Source of the DNA: JAFHCF01 sp048497495
GTDB lineage: Bacteria; Pseudomonadota; Alphaproteobacteria; Rhizobiales; Ancalomicrobiaceae
Reading direction: 5' to 3'
NCBI GenBank assembly: GCA_048497495.1
Contig: JAFHCF010000027.1
Location: forward strand, 1 to 43,528
DNA: 43,528 bases
The notes beneath the pieces are model-generated. The model did no database searches. It worked only from the letters and a program-made list of their open reading frames with translations, and had not been told where the DNA came from. Position numbers and translations under genes: made by a program. Shown in pieces: positions 8,534 through 16,130 of the stretch (position 1 is its first letter; every line of letters starts with the position of its first letter).

Positions 8534-9192
8534 TCCTTCGGGCTGGCGAGAGCGTTGACGGCGGCGGCGGTCATCGCCGAGCCGCCCTTGCGGCCGCGCA
8601 CGACCAGCCACGGCACCCGGCCGTCGGCGATCAGCGCCTCCTTCGATTCAGCCGCGCCGACGAAGCCGACCGGCATGCCGATCACCGCCGCCGGCCATGC
8701 CGCGCCCGCGTCGAGCAGCTCGAGCAGGCGGAAGAGCGAGGTCGGCGCATTGCCGATGGCGACCACCGCGCCGGCGAGGTGGGGCCGCCACAATTCCATC
8801 GCCGCCGCCGAGCGGGTGGTGCCCATCTCCGCCGCCAGCGCCGCCACCGACGGGTCGCCGAGGGTGCAGATCACCGCGTTGTCGGCGGGAAGCCGCGCTC
8901 GGGTGACGCCGCGCGCCACCATCTCGGCGTCGCACAGGATCGGCGCGCCGGCCGCGAGCGCCGCTTCCGCCGCTTCGCAGGCGCCGGGGGCGAAGGCGAT
9001 GTCGGCGGCGACCTCGACCATGCCGCAGGCATGGATGATGCGCACGGCGGTGCGCTCCTCCACCGCCGTCGTGAAGCGCCCGAGGTCGGCTTCCGAGCGG
9101 ATGATGCGGAACGAGCGCTCGTAGATCGCCGCGCCGTCGCGGATGTAGTCGTGTGATGTCGGCGCAGGGGCCAAGGCGGGTCTCCGGGTCAC
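8530..9192 (-). CDS. cobH: Precorrin-8X methylmutase (CobH)
   Basis: Moves the methyl group from C-11 to C-12 of precorrin-8X to give hydrogenobyrinic acid; 220 residues. The catalytic His lies in RIIHACGMVE (His54 here). Other family motifs are ILCDAEMVARGVT, VAIGNAPTSLFRLLELL and VIGMPVGFVGAAESKEAL. The start is GTG at 9192, overlapping the cobG stop as GTGA, which keeps translational coupling within the operon. Confidence 0.95.
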   Translation of the reverse strand: MTRRPALAPAPTSHDYIRDGAAIYERSFRIIRSEADLGRFTTAVEERTAVRIIHACGMVEVAADIAFAPGACEAAEAALAAGAPILCDAEMVARGVTRARLPADNAVICTLGDPSVAALAAEMGTTRSAAAMELWRPHLAGAVVAIGNAPTSLFRLLELLDAGAAWPAAVIGMPVGFVGAAESKEALIADGRVPWLVVRGRKGGSAMTAAAVNALASPKE

Positions 9193-10523
9193 GAGGGGGC
9201 GAGGTCGGTCAGCGCCGCCGCCGCCTCGACGAGATTGAGCCGCTCGATCACCGGCCGATCCCAGGCGCGGCCGCCCCGGATCAGGTCATAGGCGCCGTCG
9301 CGGGCGGTCAGCGTGAAGGGCGTCGGGCCGGGATGGGCGCAGCCCTTCTGGCAACCGGAGACGTGCAGGCTCACCCCCTTCGGCGCCAGCCGCTGGGCGA
9401 TCGCCGCCAATTGTTCGGCGTCGGCGCGGGTGTCGATGGTGGCGCTGCGGCAGCCGGTGGCGCCGGCGCAGGTGACGACCGCCAGGCGCCGGTCCTCGGG
9501 CGAGAAGACGAAGCGGCCGGCGGCGATCCACGGGCGGATGCGCGCCATCTTCTCCGGCGCCACGCCGGGGATCAGCACGGTGCGCCACGGCGTCAGGCGG
9601 ATCTCGCCCGACCCGCGTTCGCCGGCGAGATCGCCGAGAAGCGCCAGTTGATCGGCGGAGAAGCGGCCGAAGGGCGCGCCGATGCCGATGAAGCCACCGG
9701 CCTCGTGGGTGTGGTCGCCGAGCACCGCTTCCGCCCCGAAGCGGCGCGGCAGCATCTCGACGTCGGCCATCACCTCGCCGAAGCCGCAAGCCTGGAGGAG
9801 CGGCGCGATGCCGGTGCGCGCCAGGATCTCGTGGATGCGGCGCGGCGCCTCGTCGAGAGCGGCGCGCAGCGCCACGACGCCGCGCGCCAGATCGGCGGCG
9901 CGGTCGGGGGCGTCCGCCACCTCGACCACCGCTATCGGCTGGTAGTGCCCCGGCCGGGTGGCGACGGCGAAGAGCACGCGCGGACCGTCGGCGGTCTTGA
10001 GCCCGGTCAGCCGCACGTCGACGGCGACGTCGTCGAGCCCGAGCCGCCCGCCCTCGTCGACGACGAAGCCGAATTTGCCGGGAAGGGCATGGACGGAAGG
10101 ATCCGAGGTCAGCCGCGCCTCGAGCGCCTCCACCAGGGCGCGGCCATCGAGGGCGGCGCTCGGGTCGAGGCCGGAGAGCGGGCTGGCGACGATGTTGCGC
10201 ACCGCCTCGGATTCGGCGTCGGCGTCGAGCACGCCGAGGCGGTCGAGAGCGCCGAGGAGCGCGTCGAGATCGCGCGCCGCGACCCCGCGCAGTTGCAGAT
10301 TGCCGCGCTGGGAGAGGTCGATCAGCTCGTTGCCGAAGCGGCGCGAGAGGTCGGCGAGTTCGCCGGCGATCCCCGCCGAGACGATCCCCGCCGTCACCCT
10401 TATCCGCACCAGCAGGCCGTCGCCGGTCTCCATCGGCCGCCGCGCGCCGGGGCACCAGCCTTTGACCAGCTTGGGGTCGGGCTTGTCGGGGCCGGGCGTC
10501 CGGTGATCGTCGGCGTCCTTCAT
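9189..10523 (-). CDS. cobG: Precorrin-3B synthase, Fe-S monooxygenase (CobG)
   Basis: Oxygen-dependent enzyme that hydroxylates precorrin-3A and forms the lactone of precorrin-3B, marking the pathway as aerobic; 444 residues. It belongs to the nitrite/sulfite reductase ferredoxin-like family. It has LSQRGNLQLRGV in the first half, TPWRTVLIPGV in the middle, and 4Fe-4S/sirohaem-type cysteines in TCAGATGC and VSGCQKGCAHPG. I start it at ATG 10523 (MKDADDHRT), which overlaps the cobN stop as ATGA; the longer frame upstream runs antisense-like inside cobN. CobG rather than the alternative CobZ is used here. Confidence 0.93.
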   Translation of the reverse strand: MKDADDHRTPGPDKPDPKLVKGWCPGARRPMETGDGLLVRIRVTAGIVSAGIAGELADLSRRFGNELIDLSQRGNLQLRGVAARDLDALLGALDRLGVLDADAESEAVRNIVASPLSGLDPSAALDGRALVEALEARLTSDPSVHALPGKFGFVVDEGGRLGLDDVAVDVRLTGLKTADGPRVLFAVATRPGHYQPIAVVEVADAPDRAADLARGVVALRAALDEAPRRIHEILARTGIAPLLQACGFGEVMADVEMLPRRFGAEAVLGDHTHEAGGFIGIGAPFGRFSADQLALLGDLAGERGSGEIRLTPWRTVLIPGVAPEKMARIRPWIAAGRFVFSPEDRRLAVVTCAGATGCRSATIDTRADAEQLAAIAQRLAPKGVSLHVSGCQKGCAHPGPTPFTLTARDGAYDLIRGGRAWDRPVIERLNLVEAAAALTDLAPS

Positions 10524-13500
10524 CGATCCGTCTCCAACACTTCGGCGATGCGCCCGGCGACGGAATTGCGCCGGGTCTCCCACAGACCGCGCCTCAACGC
10601 CTCGTCGAAGGCGCGGGCGGTGGCTCGCGCTGCGTGCGGGTTCGACGCGATCATGAAGTCGCGGACCCGATCGTCGCCGAGAGTGGCGTCGAATACCAGA
10701 TCGAAGGCGGTCCGCGCCACCTGATCGGTGGTGGCGGCGAAGCCGACGAGATTGCCGACGGTCTCGGCGATTTCCGCCGCACCCCGGTGGCCGTGGCGCA
10801 TCTGGCCCTCGAGCCAACGCGGATTGGTGGCGCGCGACCGCACCACGCGTTGGATCTCCTGGGCGAGCGTGCGCACCTTGGAGCGCGACAGGCGCGTGGT
10901 GTCGGCGTGATAGAGCGCCGGCGCATTGCCGAGACTCGAGGCGGCGGCGGCGAACCCACCCTCGTGCTCGGCGAAGGCATCCGAATCGAGCACGTCCTGC
11001 TCGGCGGTGTCCTGGACATGGACGAAGGCGTCGGCGGTTCCCACCCGCGCGGCGAAGGCGGCATGCGCCGGCAGCCCCTCGGCGTCGCGGCCATAGGCAT
11101 GGCCGGAGGCCGCCAGATATTGCGCGCCGAGATCGTCGCGGCTCTCCCAGGCGCCGGTGGAAAGCGTGGTCGACAGCCCGACGCCATAGGCGCCCGGCGC
11201 CGTGCCGAAGACGCGATAGCCGTCGTCGTCGCGAGCCTCACCGGCGCGGGCGGCGGCGGCGAGCGGATTGTCCTCGTCCGCCTCGTCGAGGCCGGCGACG
11301 GCGCGCACCGCCTCGTCGAAGAGGGCGATCTGGGCGGGGAAGACGTCGCGGAACAGGCCGGAGACCCTGAGCGTCACGTCGACGCGCGGCCGCCCCAGCC
11401 GCGCCGGCACCTGGATCTCGAAACCGGAGACCCGCACCGTGGCGCTGTCCCACACCGGCCGTACCCCCATCAGGGCGAAGGCCTGGGCGAGATCGTCGCC
11501 GCCGGTCCGCATGGTGGCCGAGCCCCAGAGATCGAGCACGATGCGGCGCGGCCAGTCGCCGTGATCCTGGACATAAGTCGCGATCACCTCGGCCGCCGTG
11601 CGTCGGCCGATCTCCCAGGCGGTGCGGGTCGGCACGCCGCGCGGGTCGACGGCGTAGAGATTGCGGCCGGTCGGCAGCACGTCGAGGCGGCCGCGCGACG
11701 GCGCGCCGGCCGGGCCGGGGGCGAGGAAACGCCCGTCGAGGGCGGCGAGAAGGCCGCGCCGCTCGGCTTCCGCGCAGGCGGCAAGGCGGTCGCCGAGACC
11801 CGTGACGGCGGCGGCGTCCTGGTCTTCCGACAAGGCCGCGATCGCCGCCTCGCGCAGCGCCGGCGAGGTCGGCCGCGCGAAGACGTGGAGCCCGTCGCCG
11901 ATGCGCGCGTCCTTGAGGTCGCAGAGCCAGGCGTCGAGCCGGGTCAAGGCGTCGGCCGCGTCGGTGTCCTCGGCGATGCCGCTCTCCGCCGCCAACCCGC
12001 TCTCGCGCGCCTTGTCGAGGATCGCCGCCGCCAACATCCGCGCCCGACGGGCGTCGAGGGTCTGGGCCTGGGAGAACTCGTCGAGCATCGCCTCGATCTC
12101 GGCCGCCGCGCCGTGGCTGCCGGCCCGCGTCAAGGGCGGCGTCATGTGGCCGACGGTGACGGCGGCGATCCGGCGCTTGGCCTGCGCCGCCTCGCCGGGA
12201 TTGTTGACGACGAAGGGATAGACCACGGGGATGGCCCCGAGCACGGCGGTCGGCGCGCAGGCCGACGACGGCGCGGCGGCCTTGCCCGGCAGCCATTCGA
12301 GCGTGCCATGGGTGCCGAGATGGATCATCGCGTCGATGCGGGCGACCTCGCGCAGCCAGACGTAGAAGGCGACATAGCCGTGGCGCGGCGCGATCGCGGT
12401 GTCGTGATACTCGGCCTTGCGCGACGCCTTGCGCCCGCGATCGGGCTGCACCGCGACGGTGAGCCGGCCGAGCGTCAGCGTGGCGAAGCGAAAGGCGCCG
12501 TCGACCACGTCGGCATCCGCCGCCGGATCGCCCCAGGCGGCGATGACGGCGTCGCGGAAGGTCGCGGGCAGGGTGGAGAAGGCGGACGCGTAGGCGGCGA
12601 GGGGGAGGGTGGGGGCAGTGTACAGTTGCGCCGCCGCCGCGATGTCCGGCGTCTGTTCGGCTTCATCCTGAGGTGCCGGCCGTAGGCCGGCCTCGAAGGG
12701 CGAAGCCGTGGCACCGCTTTGCCCCTCTCTCCCTTCGTGGTTCGAGGCTCCGCCTGCGGCGGAGCACCTCACCATGAAGGGTGCCGTGCCTGCGGAAGGC
12801 GCGCGCCCCTCCAACGCCCGCATGATCGCATCCGCCTCGGGCGGCTCGGGCACGTCGTAGCCCGCCGCGCGCAGGTCCTCGGCGATGGCGACCAGGCTCG
12901 CCGGCGTGTCCAACCCCACCGCGTAGGCCGTCCGGCCGCCTTTGGCGGGGTAGTCCGACACGACGAGGCCGATCCGGCGATCCGCGCGGGGCGTCATCGC
13001 CAGATCGACCCAGGCGAGCGCCAGATCGGCGACATGGGCGATGCCGTCGTCGTCGGCGACGTGGACGGCGCGGGCGAACTGATGCGCCTCGGACCGCGCC
13101 TCGCGCCCCTTGAACGAGATCGCCCGCGTCGCGATCCGCCCGTCGATCTCCGGCAGCACCACGTTCATGGCGAGATCGGCCGCTCCGAGGCCGCGATTGG
13201 AGACCTCCCAGGCCGGCCGCTCACAGGTCGCCAACACCGCCTGCAGGATCGGCACGCCGGCCCGCTCCAACACCGAGGTGCCGTCGTCGAGCCGGGCGGA
13301 GAAGGCCGTGGTGTTGACGACGATCGCCGGGGCGAGCTCGTCGATCAGCCGCGACAGCCCCTCGACCACCCGCCCGTCCTTGAGGCTGGTGACGTATTCC
13401 GCATGCACACGGAAGCCGCGCGCCGAGAGAGCATCGGCCAGTCGGACGATCGGCGCGGTGTCGCCCGCCGTGACGAAGGAGCGGTAGAAGGTGAGGAGCG

Positions 13501-14068
13501 CCGTCGGCCCCTCGCTCGCCCGGCAGGCCGCGAGAAAGCCCCCGTGCGCCGGCAGGGGCCGCGGCTCGTCCCAAGGCGTCTCGCGACCGAGCCGTGTGGC
13601 GATCCAGCCGAGGGCCGAGGCGATGTTCTCCGGCCCCCCCTCCTGAAACCACGCCCACAGCCGCCGCAGGTCGTCGATCGCCAGCGTCGAGGCGCGATCG
13701 AGCCTCTCGTCCTCGCGCCCGTCGCCGGGGACGATGGCGAGGTCGATGCCGCGGGCGCGGGCGGCGTTCGCCAGTTCGTCGATGCCGTAGCGCCAATAGT
13801 CGAGACCGCCGAGGAGGCGGACGAGGACGAAGCGGGCATGACGGCCGACGGCGTCGAGCCAGAGGTCGACCGAATAGGGATGGCGCAGGTCGGCGAGGCC
13901 GGCGAGCCGCAGCGACGGCAGGTCGGGCCGGGCGCCGTGGACGCTCGCCACCAGCCCGAGGTCCGAATCGGAGAACGACAGGAACGCCACCTCGCCCGGC
14001 GTCTGGCCGAGATCGATCGCCTGGGCGCTCTCGTCCAGCGAACGGATCGTGTCGGCGACGAGATGCAT
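10520..14068 (-). CDS. cobN: Cobaltochelatase large subunit (CobN)
   Basis: Large subunit of the ATP-dependent CobNST chelatase that inserts cobalt into hydrogenobyrinic acid a,c-diamide; 1182 residues. Family motifs include VVNTTAFSAR, LGTHGTLEWLPGKAA, YPFVVNNPGEAAQAKRR, VPTRTAWEIGRRTA and YVQDHGDWPRRIVLDLWGSATMRTGG (shown in parts), GVRPVW, and PRVDVTLRVSGLFRDVFP. Residues about 428-471 do not look like CobN. They are the translation of a palindromic repeat doublet (see separate entry) that keeps the frame open. cobS and cobT are not in the window. The gene starts 35 nt after cobW and its stop overlaps the cobG start. Confidence 0.95.
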   Translation of the reverse strand: MHLVADTIRSLDESAQAIDLGQTPGEVAFLSFSDSDLGLVASVHGARPDLPSLRLAGLADLRHPYSVDLWLDAVGRHARFVLVRLLGGLDYWRYGIDELANAARARGIDLAIVPGDGREDERLDRASTLAIDDLRRLWAWFQEGGPENIASALGWIATRLGRETPWDEPRPLPAHGGFLAACRASEGPTALLTFYRSFVTAGDTAPIVRLADALSARGFRVHAEYVTSLKDGRVVEGLSRLIDELAPAIVVNTTAFSARLDDGTSVLERAGVPILQAVLATCERPAWEVSNRGLGAADLAMNVVLPEIDGRIATRAISFKGREARSEAHQFARAVHVADDDGIAHVADLALAWVDLAMTPRADRRIGLVVSDYPAKGGRTAYAVGLDTPASLVAIAEDLRAAGYDVPEPPEADAIMRALEGRAPSAGTAPFMVRCSAAGGASNHEGREGQSGATASPFEAGLRPAPQDEAEQTPDIAAAAQLYTAPTLPLAAYASAFSTLPATFRDAVIAAWGDPAADADVVDGAFRFATLTLGRLTVAVQPDRGRKASRKAEYHDTAIAPRHGYVAFYVWLREVARIDAMIHLGTHGTLEWLPGKAAAPSSACAPTAVLGAIPVVYPFVVNNPGEAAQAKRRIAAVTVGHMTPPLTRAGSHGAAAEIEAMLDEFSQAQTLDARRARMLAAAILDKARESGLAAESGIAEDTDAADALTRLDAWLCDLKDARIGDGLHVFARPTSPALREAAIAALSEDQDAAAVTGLGDRLAACAEAERRGLLAALDGRFLAPGPAGAPSRGRLDVLPTGRNLYAVDPRGVPTRTAWEIGRRTAAEVIATYVQDHGDWPRRIVLDLWGSATMRTGGDDLAQAFALMGVRPVWDSATVRVSGFEIQVPARLGRPRVDVTLRVSGLFRDVFPAQIALFDEAVRAVAGLDEADEDNPLAAAARAGEARDDDGYRVFGTAPGAYGVGLSTTLSTGAWESRDDLGAQYLAASGHAYGRDAEGLPAHAAFAARVGTADAFVHVQDTAEQDVLDSDAFAEHEGGFAAAASSLGNAPALYHADTTRLSRSKVRTLAQEIQRVVRSRATNPRWLEGQMRHGHRGAAEIAETVGNLVGFAATTDQVARTAFDLVFDATLGDDRVRDFMIASNPHAARATARAFDEALRRGLWETRRNSVAGRIAEVLETDR
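12657..12790. repeat. REPIN-like inverted palindrome doublet inside cobN
   Basis: Two arms in opposite orientation. Arm A (12661-12700) contains the perfect palindrome GCCGGCC-GTA-GGCCGGC at 12675-12691. Arm B (12731-12780), read on the minus strand, contains GCTCCGCC-GCA-GGCGGAGC (12747-12765). Arm A on the plus strand and arm B on the minus strand share flanks: CTTCAT, two variable bases, TGAGGTGC before the palindrome and CCTCGAA after it. The palindromes differ in sequence but keep pairing, the hallmark of a repeat family rather than of coding constraint. The doublet is translated as part of CobN, adding roughly 45 Gly/Ala/Pro-rich residues. Exact ends are uncertain. Confidence 0.75.
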
Positions 14069-14103
14069 CGGCGGTCCTCAATTCGGCGGCGGCGGCCGCC
14101 GGC

Positions 14104-15138
14104 TCAGGCGGCGAAGGCGGCGCGGACGGCGGCCGCGTCGAGGCCCTTCTCGGCGATCACCACCAGGCGTCCGGCGCGCGCCTCGCCCGGCGCCCAGGGT
14201 CGGTCGAACTGATGACGGAAGCGGTTGCCGACACCCTGCACCAGGAGCCGCATGGCCTTGCCCTCGACCGCGACGAAGCCCTTGATCCGCAATACGTCAT
14301 GCGTCTCGGCGACGGCCCTCAGGCGCTCCACCAGGGTGGCCGGATCGGACGTCGCCGCCACCTCGACGACGATGGTCTCGAAGTCGTCGTGGTCGTGCTC
14401 GCCCTCGATCTCGTGGTGGGAGGGGCGGCCGGCGAGGTCGTCCTCGGCCGCCGCGAAGAGGCCGAGCGCGATCGCCGGATCGACCCGCCCTTCGATCGCC
14501 GAGACCACCTTGACGGCGCGCGGGATCGCGGTGCGGATCTCCGCCTCGATTTGGGCGAGGTCCTCGGCCGAGAGCAGATCGGCCTTGTTGACCACCACCA
14601 GATCGGCGGCGAGCAACTGATCCTCGTAGACTTCCTCCAGCGGATTGTCGTGATCGATCGAGGTGTCCTCCGCCCGCTGGGCGAGCACGGCGGCGGGATC
14701 GTCGGCGAAGCGGCCGTCGATCACGGCGCGGCCGTCGACCACCGCGACGACGCCGTCGACGGTGAGCCTGGCGCGGATCTCCGGCCAGTCGAAGGCCTTG
14801 ATCAGCGGCTTCGGCAGGGCGAGGCCGGAGGTCTCGACGATGATGTGGTCGGGCCGGTTGGGAAGCGCCAGCAGGCCCTCGATCGCCGGAATGAAGTCGT
14901 CGGCGACGGTGCAGCACAGGCAGCCGTTGGCCAGTTCGACGATCGCCTGCGGTTCGCACACCTCGCTGCCGCAGGCGCGCAGAATCTCGCCATCGACGCC
15001 GACGTCGCCGAATTCGTTGATCACCAGCGCCAGCCGGCGGCCCCTGGCGTTCTCGATCAGGTGGCGGATCAGCGTCGTCTTGCCGGCCCCGAGGAAGCCG
15101 GTGACGATGGTGACCGGTATCTTGGAATAGGCGTTCAT
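14104..15138 (-). CDS. cobW: CobW GTPase metallochaperone
   Basis: G3E-family P-loop GTPase thought to deliver cobalt for CobNST; 344 residues. Walker A is GFLGAGKT (residues 14-21). The metal-binding CxCC motif follows in NGCLCCTV (Cys73, Cys75, Cys76). Further motifs are INEFGDVGVDG, VETSGLALP and the guanine-specificity NKAD in VVVNKADLLS. A His/Asp-rich stretch (HHEIEGEHDHDD) precedes the C-terminal CobW domain. I start it at ATG 15138 (MNAYSKIP), which overlaps the DUF1636 stop as ATGA; the longer frame reaching 15621 would cross the riboswitch. Its place beside cobN and behind an AdoCbl riboswitch supports CobW over the zinc paralogues. Confidence 0.95.
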   Translation of the reverse strand: MNAYSKIPVTIVTGFLGAGKTTLIRHLIENARGRRLALVINEFGDVGVDGEILRACGSEVCEPQAIVELANGCLCCTVADDFIPAIEGLLALPNRPDHIIVETSGLALPKPLIKAFDWPEIRARLTVDGVVAVVDGRAVIDGRFADDPAAVLAQRAEDTSIDHDNPLEEVYEDQLLAADLVVVNKADLLSAEDLAQIEAEIRTAIPRAVKVVSAIEGRVDPAIALGLFAAAEDDLAGRPSHHEIEGEHDHDDFETIVVEVAATSDPATLVERLRAVAETHDVLRIKGFVAVEGKAMRLLVQGVGNRFRHQFDRPWAPGEARAGRLVVIAEKGLDAAAVRAAFAA

Positions 15139-15554
15139 GCGCTCACCTCGACAGGACTGGAGACGGAAATCGGCGGCATCCGCGCCACCACGCCCTTCTT
15201 GAAGGCGGCGGGACGGCTCTTCCACGGGATCAACCCGTCCTGCGTCCCGCCGTAGAGGGCGGCGGTATCGAGGATCTCGGCGGCCGTGCCCTCGTCGAAG
15301 TCGCCGTAGACGTAGGTCCATTTCTCGGCGGCCGAAAAGCCGATGGTCACCGGCCGCTTGCACACCGAAAGGCATTCGACGGCGACGACGCGGACGTCGT
15401 CGCGGCCCGTCGCCGCGTCGGTGAGAGCGGCGTGGAGGCGGGCGCCGGCGCGCGGGCCGTCGAGGGTGTCCCCCTCGCGGCGGCAGGTGGTACAGACCAG
15501 CACGGTCGTCGGCGCGGTCGCGGGCGGAATCGAAGGGGAGGGTGATGCGGTCAA
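15135..15554 (-). CDS. DUF1636 family ferredoxin-like metal-binding protein
   Basis: Protein of 139 residues with two cysteine pairs, CTTC near residue 21 and CLSVCKRP near residue 61, in the arrangement of DUF1636/thioredoxin-like [2Fe-2S] proteins commonly found directly upstream of cobW. Function is unknown; a redox or metal-handling role for cobalt insertion is inferred from context. The start is TTG at 15554, preceded by AGAGGA four to five bases away. It is the first gene after the cobalamin riboswitch, and its TGA overlaps the cobW ATG. Confidence 0.82.
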   Translation of the reverse strand: MTASPSPSIPPATAPTTVLVCTTCRREGDTLDGPRAGARLHAALTDAATGRDDVRVVAVECLSVCKRPVTIGFSAAEKWTYVYGDFDEGTAAEILDTAALYGGTQDGLIPWKSRPAAFKKGVVARMPPISVSSPVEVSA

Positions 15555-15596
15555 ATCGTCCTCTTTCTCCGCCCCACCGGCGGGAAGGTTGGTTCG

Positions 15597-15775
15597 ATCG
15601 ACGGCAGGTCTCCTGGCTCACGGATCGAAGCGTCCACGCCGCCTTCCCAGGGATCTCCCCAGTGGCATCTCGGCGTGTCGCTCACCGCTCACAGTTGCGG
15701 GGGCAGCCGCGGCATCCCCGAAAGATCGGGACCGCATTCCCTTTTCACCCTCGGGATACCCCGAGAGACCGTCGA
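15597..15775 (-). promoter_or_regulatory. Cobalamin (AdoCbl) riboswitch
   Basis: Read on the minus strand, the 5' conserved block is GGTGAAAAGGGAATGCGGT (15731-15749), followed by the core GCTGCCCCCGCAACTGTGAG and CCACTGGG. The B12 box GCCAGGAGACCTGCC lies at 15603-15617. Bases 15767-15775 and 15599-15604 can pair as P1. It lies 43 nt upstream of the TTG of DUF1636. A CCGCC/GGCGG hairpin just before that gene's Shine-Dalgarno could be the expression platform. High adenosylcobalamin should lower expression of the downstream cob operon. Confidence 0.95.
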
Positions 15776-15782
15776 AGGATCG

Positions 15783-15811
15783 ACATAAGGGGCGCGGACC
15801 GGAGAAGTCAA
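15783..15811 (-). promoter_or_regulatory. Promoter of the riboswitch-cob operon
   Basis: On the minus strand TTGACT (15806-15811) and TTATGT (15783-15788) are separated by 17 bases, placing transcription start near 15776, exactly where the aptamer begins. The left direct repeat of the island starts only 5 bp upstream of the -35, at 15817. Confidence 0.6.
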
Positions 15812-15816
15812 TCGAA

Positions 15817-15892
15817 GCGACGCCGCCGACGGGCCCGGATGCGACATCGGCGACGGTGCAATATGAAAAAGGCCCCGGATCGCTCCGGGGCC
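15817..15892. repeat. Left 76-bp direct repeat flanking the AT-rich island
   Basis: Aligns without gaps to 17707-17782 with 68 of 76 bases identical. It starts GCGACGCC and ends with the terminator stem GGCCCCGG-CCGGGGCC. Sequence outside the repeat on either side does not match. It could be one copy of an attachment-site pair, or one of two members of a dispersed terminator-containing repeat. Confidence 0.85.
15871..15892 (-). terminator. Rho-independent terminator of the island operon
   Basis: GGCCCCGG-ATCGCT-CCGGGGCC palindrome; on the minus strand it is followed by TTTTTC. It lies 45 nt after the stop of the 60-residue gene and insulates the cob promoter from island transcription. Confidence 0.85.
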
Positions 15893-15937
15893 AATTCCAC
15901 ATTGCCGCTCCCGAGGTGTGACCACCATATCTGAAGG

Positions 15938-16120
15938 TCAAGCGCTTTCCGTCAATTTATGGAGAAGCCTTTTCATATTCTCAGAGTGTGCTGCGACGCT
16001 CAGGTGTACATCCCTTTTTGCCGCCTCATTCGGAGGAAGCGTGTGAGCCTGACCGGGGTAATACAATCGAGAATCGCTCGGTTGTATCGGCTCTTGCGGT
16101 CTTGATTGCTGCTTTCTCAT
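15938..16120 (-). CDS. 60-residue protein encoded after the Ntn-hydrolase-like gene
   Basis: Unrecognised protein of 60 residues. The Shine-Dalgarno GAGGAGGA overlaps the TGA of the upstream gene and sits five bases before ATG 16120 (MRKQQSRPQEP), with another ATG directly in front at 16123. This spacing is strong evidence for real, coupled translation. The N-terminal half is rich in Pro, Gln and polar residues (RPQEPIQPSDSR) and looks disordered. The C-terminal third (AHSENMKRLLHKLTESA) looks helical. It has no signal peptide or membrane segment. It could be a partner, substrate or regulator of the upstream protein. Confidence 0.65.
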   Translation of the reverse strand: MRKQQSRPQEPIQPSDSRLYYPGQAHTLPPNEAAKRDVHLSVAAHSENMKRLLHKLTESA

Positions 16121-16130
16121 CATATCCTCC

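Noticed and set aside
15938..16120. Pup-like proteasome tag
   Set aside because: It has the right size and context, but lacks the C-terminal Gly-Gly-Gln/Glu that defines Pup.
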